Origin: Rubripirellula tenax
GTDB lineage: Bacteria; Planctomycetota; Planctomycetia; Pirellulales; Pirellulaceae
Reading direction: 5' to 3'
Assembly: GCF_007860125.1 (NCBI RefSeq)
Contig: NZ_SJPW01000002.1
Span: forward strand, 62,001 to 126,000
Length of the DNA stretch: 64,000 nucleotides
The notes beneath the pieces are model-generated. The model saw only the letters and a list, made by a program, of their open reading frames with translations. It did no database searches and was not told where the DNA came from. The position numbers were made by a program, and so were the translations under genes. This document shows positions 40,760-49,215 of this stretch, piece by piece (the stretch's first letter is position 1; every line of letters starts with the position of its first letter).

Positions 40760-42163
40760 TCACGCGATCAGATCGTTGATGACGTTGCCGTGGACGTCCG
40801 TCAATCGAAAGTCGCGACCGGCATGCTGAAACGTCAACCGCTCGTGGTCGATGCCCATTTGATGCAAAATCGTCGCGTGTAGGTCATGCACCTCGACGGG
40901 CGAATCCACCGGGTACTTGCCGATTTCGTCGGTCTGGCCGTGGACGTGTCCACCTTTGAAACCGCCGCCGGCCAACCACACGCTGAAGCAATCGCGGTGA
41001 TGTCCTCGTCCGTTCTTGCCTTCTTTCGTGGGCGTTCGACCAAACTCCGTGGCCCACACCACCAACGTCTCGTCCAGCATGCCCTGCTGTTTCAAATCGG
41101 TGATCAGCGCCGCGGTGGGTTGGTCGACGTTCAGTGCCAGGTCGGCGTGCTCCTGCATGTCGGTGTGTGAATCCCAGTTCGGGCGTGATCCCGTATCGAT
41201 CAGTTCAATGAACCGCACGCCACGCTGGGCCAAACGCCGCGCCACCAAACACTGCCATGCAAAATCGGCGCCGGGGCCTTTCGTTTTGCGATCGATACCG
41301 TATAGCCGACGCACATGTTCGGGTTCGTCGCTGAAGTCAAACGCCTCCGGTGCAGACTGTTGCATCGCAAATGCCGTTTCAAAAGACTTCATTCGGGCGG
41401 CCAAGGCCGAATCATGCGGCCGAGCGTCCAGGTGCTTGCGATTGAGCCGATGGACGAGGTCGATTTCCAAGTCCTGTAACTTGCTTCCCACGCCGGGCGA
41501 TTGCAGGTTGGCGATCGGGTTATCGCCGGGCAACACGCGAGTGCCTTGATGAAAAGCCGGCAGGAAATCGCTCGCATAGACTTGTGTGCCGCCGTATGGC
41601 AGATGCGGCGCGATCACGATGAAGCTTGGTAGATTCTCGTTCTCACTGCCCAGTCCGTAGCTGATCCAAGATCCCATGCTAGGTCGCGTGAACGTGGGTG
41701 ACCCGGTATGCATCCCCAGCGTCGCTTCGGAATGGTCAAAGTGCGATGCCTTCATCGATCGGATCAAGCAAACGTTGTCCATGACGTCGCGAACATGGGG
41801 AAACAAGTCGCTGACCTCGACGTCGCATTTCGCGTTGCGTCCCGATCCGAACAGGTTGCCCATCAAACGGTCACCCTTGCTGCCGTCGCGACCGTCCTTG
41901 TTGGATTTGGGGTCGAAGGTATCGATGTGCGAAACGCCGCCGGTCGCGTAGATCAAAATCACGCTCTTGGCCTTGGCGGGAAAGTGTGGCCGCCGCGGTG
42001 CCAATGGGTTATCGGTTCGGTTGCCCGCGCCCGCCGATTGGTCAGCCGATTCGCCCGCCAATAACTGCGACACGATGCCCGGCATCAACAACGAACTTGC
42101 GGCCATTGACCGATGGGACGCGGATGCAAGCCACGAACGGCGATTCAGTTTGGAAGCACTCAT
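40760..42163 (-). CDS. DUF1501 family protein with Tat-like signal
   Basis: 467 residues. NRRSWLASA near the start is a Tat-like motif followed by a weak hydrophobic region. The sulfatase-like alkaline phosphatase fold of DUF1501 is seen in SVILIYATGGVSHIDTFDPK, VCLIRSMKASHFDHSEATLG, GMHTGSPTF and VVWATEFGRTPTKEGKNGRGHH. It directly follows the PSCyt1/DUF1553 gene by 10 bp on the same strand; this pairing is very common in planctomycetes and implies a shared function, thought to involve exported polysaccharide or redox chemistry, but not proven. Confidence 0.92.
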   Translation of the reverse strand: MSASKLNRRSWLASASHRSMAASSLLMPGIVSQLLAGESADQSAGAGNRTDNPLAPRRPHFPAKAKSVILIYATGGVSHIDTFDPKSNKDGRDGSKGDRLMGNLFGSGRNAKCDVEVSDLFPHVRDVMDNVCLIRSMKASHFDHSEATLGMHTGSPTFTRPSMGSWISYGLGSENENLPSFIVIAPHLPYGGTQVYASDFLPAFHQGTRVLPGDNPIANLQSPGVGSKLQDLEIDLVHRLNRKHLDARPHDSALAARMKSFETAFAMQQSAPEAFDFSDEPEHVRRLYGIDRKTKGPGADFAWQCLVARRLAQRGVRFIELIDTGSRPNWDSHTDMQEHADLALNVDQPTAALITDLKQQGMLDETLVVWATEFGRTPTKEGKNGRGHHRDCFSVWLAGGGFKGGHVHGQTDEIGKYPVDSPVEVHDLHATILHQMGIDHERLTFQHAGRDFRLTDVHGNVINDLIA

Positions 42164-42173
42164 GGTCGTCGCC

Positions 42174-44627
42174 TCAATCCAGATAAATGAATTCGTTAAG
42201 TTGCAGCAGGCTGAGCGTCAGGCTGGACCACGCTTGGTTTTCCAGGTTCGAAGAATCTGCGAATCGTTTCCGCACGGATTGGAGGTGCTGCCGCATCCAA
42301 TCGGACTCTTGATCGCTCGGGTGCCGCCCAAGGATCGTCGAAACTAGCGCCGCCACTCGCTGGCGTTCATCATCGGCGCTTGCGACCACGCGACCAGCAA
42401 TCTTGGCGGCCTGGTCGTGAAGGAATTCGTCGTTCATGAAGTACAGTGCCTGCAGCGCCGTGACCGACTGGTCTCGCTTGCTGGTACAGACATTCGGATC
42501 GGCGCCATCGAAGGTTTGCATGTACGTTGCTGCCGTCAAACGCTTCGTCATCTGGTAAACGCTGCGGCGATTCGATTCGTATGTCGCGTTAAACGGATGG
42601 TGCTGGGTGAACGTCCAATCCGAACGCGGCGGAAACGGGTACGGTTGGTCTTGCGGGGTCGGATCCAGGTCGCCGCTAAGCATCAACAATGTGTCGCGAA
42701 TCGATTCCGCATCCAGTCGTTGGCGATTGAACTTCCAGTACACATGATTCTCGGGATCGGCCGCAAGGTTTTCGTCCGTATTCTGGCTGGACAATTGGTA
42801 GGTCTGCGACGACAGAATCCGGCGGTGCAGATGTTTCAGTGACCAACCGTGGCGAATGAAATCGGTCGCTAACCAATCCAACAGTTCGGGATGAGTCGGC
42901 AGTTGGCCTCGCAAACCGAAATCGCTGGTGCTGGAAACCAGGCCGACGCCAAAGTGCCGCTGCCAGATGCGATTGACGATCACACGAGCCGTCAACGGAT
43001 TGTTGGGGCTGGTGATCCAAGCGGCTAACTGCAATCGCCCGCTTCCCGTACCGGCGACGTCATCGGGCAGAGTTTGACCGCCCAGCACATCTAGAAACTT
43101 TCGTGGCGCGATCGTGCCGGGACGATCGGGTTCGCCCTTGATTTGAATGTTGGCATTCGCGGGGCGATTGTCGGCCACAGCATACGCCATCGGTAATTCG
43201 GGAATCTCCTTCAAGTACTTTGCCAAGGCCACGCCGGCGCCGCGCGCACGCCCAAGCATGCCGTCCAGTTCGTCGTGCATCTTTCGCTGTTGGTCCAACG
43301 TCGCCGTCGATTCTTTTTCGGCGTTCTCGATCGACTTGATTCGGCACGCGGCAAGTTGCTTTGCCAGTTCGGATTCGAGCTTCGCTTTCTTATCGGCGAA
43401 CGGACCTTGCACCTTGGTGACTTCTGCGTCATCGACAAGCGGTACCAAGTCGTGCTGGACTTGGAATAACTCGAGGCCGGGAACGGGATACCGAGTGCTT
43501 GCGAAGATGCCGTACAAGCCGTAGTAGTCCCGAGTCGAAATGGGGTCGAACTTGTGATCGTGGCACCGAGCGCAGGCGATCGTGATTCCCATCATCGTGC
43601 GCCCGACGTTGTCGATCGTGTCTTCGATCGTCAAGTGCCACGGGTACCGTTCGACCAGCGAACCGAATCGCCTAGCCATCGCCAAGTAACCTGTCGCAAT
43701 GGTTTGTCGGTTGTGTTGGTCCTGTGAATCCGAGGGCAGCAGATCACCTGCCAACTGCTGCGTCAAGAAAAGATCGTACGGAAGATCGTTGTTCATCGAG
43801 TCGATGATGTAGTTGCGATACAGATACGCCTGTGGGATCGGGAAGTCCGAATTATCACCCGCCGTGTCGGCGTACCGAACCCAATCCATCCAGTGACGCC
43901 CCCACCGTTGTCCGTACGTCGGCCGCGCCAGTAGATCGTCCACCAACTCGGTAAACGCTGCGTCGGTTCCAAGCGGGCCTGTCGATCGAGCAACGAACGC
44001 ATCCACTTCGTCCGTCGTTGGTGGCAGTCCCGTCAATCCATAGGTGGCTCGCTGAATCAGCGACGCGGCGTTCGCGGGTGGCACGCTGTGCAATCCGGCC
44101 ATGCTCCGCCGCGCGACGATGAATCCATCGATCGGGTTGTTTCCCGTCGCCGCATCGAGTGGCAACGAATCGGGCGGTAACGGATGGGCGATCGGTTGAA
44201 ATGCCCAGTGGTCGCGGCCGGGCTCCGGTGCAACTGTGTGCATGGCGTCTGTGTCTTGGCTCGAAACCTTCCACTCGGCGCCCGCGTCAATCCATCGTCG
44301 CAACGTGTCGATCTGATCGGACGTCAATCGCTCGCCGTCGGGCGGCATTCGATCATCTTCACGCGTCGATATGACCCGCGAGATCAACTCACTCTCGGAC
44401 GACTTGCCGGCCACGATCGAGTGCTTTCCCGAGTCACCAATCTTTGACGCGTCCGCTCGATCGAAACGCAGCCCACCGTTCTGGTCATCGGGGCCGTGGC
44501 ATTCGAGACAACGGTCTCGCAAAATCGGCTCAACATCACGAACGAAGTCGATCGGCTGGTCTGCCAAAAGACTGGCGAAACTCAAAATCGTGAAGATCAA
44601 TATCAGCGATGGTAATCGGCGCGACAT
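42174..44627 (-). CDS. PSCyt1-DUF1549-DUF1553 protein (planctomycete cytochrome-like)
   Basis: 817 residues from the ATG at 44627 (a TTG at 44651 is in frame). A signal peptide ends near residue 22. The PSCyt1 domain has a c-type heme motif C40-L-E-C-H44 and later DRMPPDGERLTSDQIDTLRRW. DUF1549 follows (NPIDGFIVARR, TYGLTGLPPTTDEVDAF), then a linker with a coiled-coil-like charged stretch (ADKKAKLESELAKQLAACRI), and DUF1553 (PLTARVIVNRIWQRHFGVGL). It should be a periplasmic heme protein. It forms an operon with the DUF1501 gene. Confidence 0.92.
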   Translation of the reverse strand: MSRRLPSLILIFTILSFASLLADQPIDFVRDVEPILRDRCLECHGPDDQNGGLRFDRADASKIGDSGKHSIVAGKSSESELISRVISTREDDRMPPDGERLTSDQIDTLRRWIDAGAEWKVSSQDTDAMHTVAPEPGRDHWAFQPIAHPLPPDSLPLDAATGNNPIDGFIVARRSMAGLHSVPPANAASLIQRATYGLTGLPPTTDEVDAFVARSTGPLGTDAAFTELVDDLLARPTYGQRWGRHWMDWVRYADTAGDNSDFPIPQAYLYRNYIIDSMNNDLPYDLFLTQQLAGDLLPSDSQDQHNRQTIATGYLAMARRFGSLVERYPWHLTIEDTIDNVGRTMMGITIACARCHDHKFDPISTRDYYGLYGIFASTRYPVPGLELFQVQHDLVPLVDDAEVTKVQGPFADKKAKLESELAKQLAACRIKSIENAEKESTATLDQQRKMHDELDGMLGRARGAGVALAKYLKEIPELPMAYAVADNRPANANIQIKGEPDRPGTIAPRKFLDVLGGQTLPDDVAGTGSGRLQLAAWITSPNNPLTARVIVNRIWQRHFGVGLVSSTSDFGLRGQLPTHPELLDWLATDFIRHGWSLKHLHRRILSSQTYQLSSQNTDENLAADPENHVYWKFNRQRLDAESIRDTLLMLSGDLDPTPQDQPYPFPPRSDWTFTQHHPFNATYESNRRSVYQMTKRLTAATYMQTFDGADPNVCTSKRDQSVTALQALYFMNDEFLHDQAAKIAGRVVASADDERQRVAALVSTILGRHPSDQESDWMRQHLQSVRKRFADSSNLENQAWSSLTLSLLQLNEFIYLD

Positions 44628-44719
44628 AGACGAATCCGAATCGGTTGGCAAACTTCGGCAAACGCCGACCCTGGATTCTAGCTCAATTCGATGACTCGCA
44701 TCTTGTTTTCAATGAAGTC

Positions 44720-45679
44720 TTAAACTCCCAACCACCAAGCACCCAAGGCCAGCCAAACGGGAATTAACACAATGCCGGCAAGCGAAGTGGACAGAACGAC
44801 CCGCAGCGCCGTTTCGCTGTCTTGGTCGTACAGACGCACCAACACGATCGGGAATACGGCTGCCGGCATGGCGGCTTGCAACATCATGACTTGTTTCATG
44901 TCGACGCTGACGCCCAGTGCGACCGTCAATCCCAGCATCATGACCGGGATCAGCAGTTGTCGGATCCCGATCGCCGACAGCACCGTTCTTGCCGAGCCCT
45001 TCCAGTTGGCTCCACGCAAAAAGTCGACGATGATGGCGCCGCTGAGCATCAATCCCATCGGCACGGCGCACCCACCCAGTTTCCCCAGCACCGTCACCAC
45101 CGGAGTCGGGATCTGCGTATCGACGCCGATCTGGCGCACGACCGAGGCGATGATGACGGCCATGAAGGGCGGGCTAAAGATAGCCCGTTTCCATTGACCG
45201 TCGCCTGCCGAGCCGCTGATGATGGCCAGTCCGATGCTCCACAGCGCCAAGTCGACGCCGACGTTGTGCAGGATCAGCTCGATGACGGCATCGGGATACG
45301 CCGACTCGGCAAGTGGTAACGGGATGTACCCGTAGTTGCAGATACCCGCGCACAACGCAAACGCTCGCTGTTTCGCGTCGGTTTCCAGCCCAACGAAGCG
45401 GCCCAACAGCCGTGCAAACGTGAACGAGACGGCGAATCCCATGGCCGTCATGCCGAATCCGATGAAGGGCGGCGTCCATGCGGCGGCGGCCGAGTCAAAC
45501 TGGGGACTGGTAAGAATCCGATTCGCGAAATAGGCCGGCAGCATCACGTTCGCGGTCAGGTTGGCGAGCGACCGATCCGCTTCGGGTGTCAGCCAGTCAC
45601 GCCGTCGACAGAACGCGCCGGTGCCCATCAGCAAGAACACCCCCACCACGCTGACTACCGTCGGGATAAAGTCTTGCAT
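44720..45679 (-). CDS. AEC family (auxin efflux carrier-like) transporter
   Basis: 319 residues from the ATG at 45679. About ten hydrophobic segments are seen in two blocks of five, the usual AEC layout. Family features are LANLTANVMLPAYFANRIL, CAGICNYGYIPLPLAES and LQAAMPAAVFPIVLVRLYDQ with the proline-alanine signature of the ninth helix. Bacterial relatives carry malate, malonate or other carboxylates; the substrate here is unknown. Transcribed alone, it ends 92 bp from the DUF1553 gene start on the same strand. Confidence 0.88.
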   Translation of the reverse strand: MQDFIPTVVSVVGVFLLMGTGAFCRRRDWLTPEADRSLANLTANVMLPAYFANRILTSPQFDSAAAAWTPPFIGFGMTAMGFAVSFTFARLLGRFVGLETDAKQRAFALCAGICNYGYIPLPLAESAYPDAVIELILHNVGVDLALWSIGLAIISGSAGDGQWKRAIFSPPFMAVIIASVVRQIGVDTQIPTPVVTVLGKLGGCAVPMGLMLSGAIIVDFLRGANWKGSARTVLSAIGIRQLLIPVMMLGLTVALGVSVDMKQVMMLQAAMPAAVFPIVLVRLYDQDSETALRVVLSTSLAGIVLIPVWLALGAWWLGV

Positions 45680-46099
45680 CAAAGTCAGTACGGGGAAGCG
45701 GTTGCGTTAGAGCTGCGGACCAGCCCCAATCGTAAACCAAGCCGCCGGCCACCCCCAGGGTCCAGTAACTCGCCCAGTAACGCGGCCAGTAACGCGGCCA
45801 GCTAAACCGAGTCCATCCGCCGTCGAGTGACTGTCCAGATCGTGGTGATTCGAGCTGTGTTTCGTGCGGTTTCGCCGAATCAAGACGCTGAATCCCCATA
45901 AACTCGATCCGCCTTTGACTATCTGGCAGAAGACAATAAAATAAGAGCTCGACGCGGACGCGAGTGCTTCCGCCCTGTCCCCCCCGACCATCGGTTCTGG
46001 AGGTGATCAGCCGACGTTCCATTCCGGCTGATTGATCTTCCCGCTTTCGCCGGTCTTGAGTCTGGGGTCGTTGTAGACCCTTTTTTGCGAGAGAGAACG
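45680..46099. other. Intergenic region with a 12-bp tandem repeat
   Basis: 420 bp between the divergent AEC transporter and tatA genes. Three 12-bp units (CAGTAACTCGCC, then CAGTAACGCGGC twice) lie at 45763-45798. No gene is convincing. Promoters for both flanking genes should be here. Confidence 0.6.
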
Positions 46100-46330
46100 A
46101 TGATTGTGAATCGATTGACCGACAGCATGGCGGACCCCGTCTTCGCGTTCGGCGCCCCGGGCCCGTTGGAGTTGGCGATCATCGCCGGCATCATTTTGTT
46201 GCTTTTCGGATCGTCCAAGCTGCCCACGCTGATGCGAAACCTGGGACGCAGCACCAACGAGTTCAAGCGTGGGATGAGCGAGTCGGTGGACGAAGACGAG
46301 CCGTCCAAGCCGCGCGACGATCGGGCGTAA
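46100..46330 (+). CDS. tatA: TatA-type twin-arginine translocase subunit
   Basis: 76 residues from the ATG at 46100 (TTG at 46085 possible). The pattern is that of TatA/E: one membrane helix (GPLELAIIAGIILLLFG), the hinge GSSKLP, then an amphipathic helix TLMRNLGRSTNEFKRGM and an acidic tail. TatA forms the pore for folded Tat substrates. Four bases separate it from the second TatA-type gene. Likely substrates in this window are the proteins at 14000, 38450 and 40760. Confidence 0.93.
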   Translation: MIVNRLTDSMADPVFAFGAPGPLELAIIAGIILLLFGSSKLPTLMRNLGRSTNEFKRGMSESVDEDEPSKPRDDRA

Positions 46331-46333
46331 TCC

Positions 46334-46612
46334 ATGTTCGGACTCGGACCATTTGAGATGGTGGTCATCGGCGTGATCGCGGTCGTCCTGTTCGGCGGCA
46401 ACCTTCCCGAGGTAGCCAGAAAACTGGGCGGCAGCTACCGCGAATTCCGTCGAGGACTGAACGAGGTCCAGCAGCAGTTCCGGTTGGCCGAACACGAAGC
46501 CAAAAAGAACCTCTCCGTCGACGACTCAAAGTCTTCCAAGACAACCGAAGTCGACGACGAAGAAGAGGAACCCGCCGGACCGAAAGCGCCCAAGTTCAAA
46601 CCACCATCCTGA
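46334..46612 (+). CDS. TatA/TatB-type translocase subunit, second copy
   Basis: 92 residues. MFGLGPFEMVVIGVIAVVLFGG is the membrane helix, with NLPEVARKLGGSYREFRRGL as the amphipathic helix and a long charged tail. The FGLGPFEM start and the longer tail fit TatB as well as TatA, so the two adjacent genes may divide the two roles; no TatC is in the window. The gene is in an operon with the previous one. Confidence 0.88.
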   Translation: MFGLGPFEMVVIGVIAVVLFGGNLPEVARKLGGSYREFRRGLNEVQQQFRLAEHEAKKNLSVDDSKSSKTTEVDDEEEEPAGPKAPKFKPPS

Positions 46613-46750
46613 CCCGGCAAACGGCATTGCCGCAGGACAAACATCCGGAAGGCGGGCTCCGTCAAGTGATTGCGACCAACGCACCATCATCCGAGGCCCG
46701 CCGACCTTGCCCGCCCACCGGGCGAACGCTACTTTAGAACGGATAGTACC

Positions 46751-46824
46751 GGGCGATTAGCTCAGCTGGTTAGAGCGCTACGTTCACACCGTAGAGGTCA
46801 CAGATTCGAATTCTGTATCGCCCA
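46751..46824 (+). tRNA. tRNA-Val (anticodon CAC)
   Basis: A 74-nt cloverleaf. The acceptor arms GGGCGAT (46751-46757) and ATCGCCC (46817-46823) pair fully, with discriminator A at 46824. The anticodon stem is CTACG/CGTAG around the loop TTCACAC, giving CAC, which reads GTG. The T arm is ACAGA-TTCGAAT-TCTGT. CCA is not encoded. The 12 bases at its 3' end (46813-46824) recur at 50875 and 57591, marking it as a likely integration site. Confidence 0.97.
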
Positions 46825-46872
46825 CTAAATGCCCTTGTCCCAAGTGGACAGCAGAGGGCGGAGTTGGAATCG

Positions 46873-46898
46873 AGCCTGCGTTTAGCAGGCTTTTCTTT
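46873..46898 (+). terminator. Rho-independent terminator after tRNA-Val
   Basis: A perfect 7-bp stem (AGCCTGC at 46873-46879, GCAGGCT at 46885-46891) with loop GTTTA runs into TTTCTTTT. It lies 49 bases after the tRNA and fits the end of its transcript. A diverged version lies before the 48-bp repeat at 50956. Confidence 0.8.
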
Positions 46899-46943
46899 TG
46901 CACTTCCTCGTGCGGTCCACTCGAGGTCGCTACGGCTTGCTTC
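46896..46943 (+). repeat. 48-bp direct repeat, copy 1 (with 50956-51003)
   Basis: These 48 bases are identical to 50956-51003. In each case the repeat lies about 70 bases after the 12-mer CTGTATCGCCCA and after a terminator-like hairpin, so the whole tRNA-downstream segment has a diverged second copy. The repeat includes the start of the T-rich run and the word CGTGCGGTCCACTCGAGG. Confidence 0.85.
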
Positions 46944-46970
46944 TTCCTTTCAGTCGGAACCGTCCAACAG

Positions 46971-47010
46971 CAAGCCCGGTGAGTTTCAGCTCATCGGGCT
47001 TGTTTTCTTT
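46971..47010 (+). terminator. Second terminator-like hairpin
   Basis: A 13-bp stem (46971-46983 with 46990-47002) with one wobble pair, loop TTTCAG, is followed by TTTTCTTT. It backs up the terminator at 46873 or ends a transcript that was lost. The rest of the 46825-47464 stretch has no gene that I can support. Confidence 0.65.
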
Positions 47011-47464
47011 GCGGCTTGCTTGCCACAAATCGTCGCGATTGCTTCCGAGCAAATCATCCTGAATCGGCGTCGTGACTTTTCAGTCGAACGTCGCTCGCGA
47101 CAAACACGATGCTACCGACAAGATCGTCTGCGTCCGGCAACTAGACCCAAGAAACTCTGACCCTCATCGTTCCGCTTGCCACTCCGTTCCACTGGGTTCC
47201 ATTCGGTGCACCACCTTGCAACCCAAGAAAGTTTTGCGGCAATTTTGGATTGTCTCGGACATCGTTGACACGTTCGGTCGCGACCGAAATCGGAATTGTC
47301 CGAAAAAGATTCAGCAAGTTTTTTGGCCACTCAAGTCAACACGATTCACACCGAGTCCGCAGCAGTCACCAACTGCGTTTGACCTCAGGAAAAACGATGC
47401 TTGAACATCAGCGAAATGCTCGCATCCTACGTGTAGTCATAGTTGCTCACACGGAGGTTTTTGA

Positions 47465-48064
47465 ATGTGTCGCACCATCACTGCTGTTTTCGTTGTCGTC
47501 TTCACCGCTGCTGCTGCAGTCGCCGATACAGTCTTGCCCGATTCGAATACCGTCAAAGAAATCGACAGCGTCTTGCGGGTCTCCTGTCGCATTTTCGCGG
47601 GCAATGCCCGAGGCAGTGGAGTCATTTTCGATGCCGACGAGGACAGCTACCGCGTTCTGACAAACGCACACGTTGTCGGCAGAACCGGCAACCGCGTGAG
47701 TCTTGAGTTTGAGCATTCGGGTTATCGGTCCGGGCCGATCCCAGGTCGCCCGAAACAGAGATGGAACGTTCGCACATCGCCCGCAACTCTTCAATTGATT
47801 TGGCGATTGTCGAACTTCCGCGATCAGCTTTCCCTGGACCAATGCCCGCTGTGCCGCTTGCAGTAGGTGGCGCCAAGGATGGCGAAACCGTGCTGACGGT
47901 TGGTGCCCATGGAGGGGCCGCCGTCAGCCTGCAACGCGGTCACGTCGTTCGTCGCACTCGCGGCTTGATCTACTGTTACCTGGTCGATCCGGCTCGCCGT
48001 TGTTCAACGACGACGGCTCTCGCGTGATCGGCCTAGTCGCGTGGCGAACCGGCGATGGTCACTG
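47465..48064 (+). pseudogene. Trypsin-like serine protease with two compensating frameshifts
   Basis: Signal peptide (CRTITAVFVVVFTAAAAVADT) then a short trypsin-like domain. The catalytic triad is spread over frames: His in VLTNAHVVG in the first frame, Asp in SIDLAIVELP in the second, and Ser in SGSPLFNDDG back in the first. Shifts lie near 47740-47765 and 47990-47997 and cancel, so the total is exactly 600 bp. No uninterrupted product is possible unless these are sequence errors. The intact ancestor would have been a secreted protease cotranscribed with the thioredoxin-like gene, which starts 7 bp later. Confidence 0.8.
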
Positions 48065-48071
48065 ACTCGCG

Positions 48072-48731
48072 ATGAACGCCGCCGCCGTTCGGTCATTCGT
48101 TCGCGGCGAAGTCTCAGACGTTGATACCGAGCTGCCCGAAGATGCGATTCCGCTTTGGCAATCTCGCGTGCGATTGGTTCTCGTCACCGCCGCTGGATGC
48201 CAACCATGCGAACTGCAAAAGCGCTCGATGCCCGACGATGTTCGATACGAGACATTCGACATCGAGAAGGTAAACGAGGCAGGCTATAAGATACGCACGA
48301 CGCCAACGCTGATGGTATTCGTCGATGGCAAACTTGAGGACACATCGAGCGGCCTGCTTCGCGGCGACCGCTTGCGAGCGTTCTTGGACCGCTGGGGATT
48401 CACTGACAACGAAACCCAGCCCGACGATGCAGATCGCACCGACGACAACTTCAATCCCTGGAGCAATCCACGACGCTGGAATCGCGGGCCAATCCGCGAC
48501 CGCATCGACGAGGCAAAAGACCGTTTCGCACGGTGGCTGATCGGAAAATGGCTCGGCTTCGCGGGCAGCGGAGCGGCAGTGCTGTTTCCGTGGCTGTTCT
48601 TTATCTATCGAGCGTTACGCAAGCTGCATAGTACGGATGCCGAAGGTTGCGTTGTTAACAAACGCCCGTCGCGAAACCAGCAACCGAGAACGACTATCGC
48701 TGGTAAACGACGGCCATCCCCAAAACGATAA
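48072..48731 (+). CDS. Thioredoxin-like membrane protein, copy 1
   Basis: 219 residues. RVRLVLVTAAGCQPCELQKR gives a thioredoxin-type CxxC (C43, C46), and TTPTLMVFVDG supplies the cis-proline strand. A charged linker leads to one transmembrane helix near 175-195 (GFAGSGAAVLFPWLFFIY), then a basic tail. No signal peptide precedes the thioredoxin part, so it is predicted to be in the cytoplasm, unlike its protease neighbour. A second copy at 51080 is about three quarters identical by eye. A role in reducing or recognising disulfides is inferred from the fold only. Confidence 0.8.
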   Translation: MNAAAVRSFVRGEVSDVDTELPEDAIPLWQSRVRLVLVTAAGCQPCELQKRSMPDDVRYETFDIEKVNEAGYKIRTTPTLMVFVDGKLEDTSSGLLRGDRLRAFLDRWGFTDNETQPDDADRTDDNFNPWSNPRRWNRGPIRDRIDEAKDRFARWLIGKWLGFAGSGAAVLFPWLFFIYRALRKLHSTDAEGCVVNKRPSRNQQPRTTIAGKRRPSPKR

Positions 48732-48771
48732 ACATTTCGCTGCCTATTGCTTCTCATATAGTTTTAGGCAG

Positions 48772-49212
48772 CTAAGAAAGCAGACAACCGCCAACAGTCT
48801 TTTCTCGAGTTGCAATGAACTTTTGTTGCTTTGAGTCGAGGTAGCGATACTGCTGGGGCGGTTGAAAACCATCCCATCGCTTGCGAAGCTCTCTGAGAGA
48901 AACCGGTTCTTTGAAAACAGCGATGTTCGACAGGTGAATGCCGACCGCCTTATCGGCACCATCGAAATAGTCGTTGAACGCTTGTGCTGAAACCGCAGTT
49001 AGTTTTCCGCAATTTCGCCAAATCGTCTTAGGTTTGCCAACTTGAATTGCTTCAACGGTGGCGACCGCAACCGCCTCGCACGTCGGCATTGTCGCATAGA
49101 TGACGACCGCGAAACCGGGGTCAACGCTTGGTTGGCGTTTGCGAAGCTCGACCGTTTTTCGGCCTTCAACGATCGCCTTAACGTGTTCAGGATGAATAGA
49201 CAAAAACAGCAT
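48772..49212 (-). CDS. ASCH-domain protein
   Basis: 146 residues. LFLSIHPEHVKAIVEGRKTV and ELRKRQP match the ASCH (PUA-like) fold, with AVVIYATMPTCEAVAVATVE as the second strand pair and VGIHLSNIAVFKEPVSLREL near the end. ASCH proteins bind RNA or modified nucleotides; some are ribonucleases or act beside toxins. The gene follows the GNAT-like fusion by 3 bp on the same strand. From memory, ASCH genes often adjoin PIN-GNAT proteins of toxin type, so a functional unit is likely. Confidence 0.82.
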   Translation of the reverse strand: MLFLSIHPEHVKAIVEGRKTVELRKRQPSVDPGFAVVIYATMPTCEAVAVATVEAIQVGKPKTIWRNCGKLTAVSAQAFNDYFDGADKAVGIHLSNIAVFKEPVSLRELRKRWDGFQPPQQYRYLDSKQQKFIATREKTVGGCLLS

Positions 49213-49215
49213 AAC

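Noticed and set aside
46864-47160. 98-codon open frame after the tRNA
   Set aside because: It reads through two terminator hairpins and the 48-bp repeat and has no recognisable domain.
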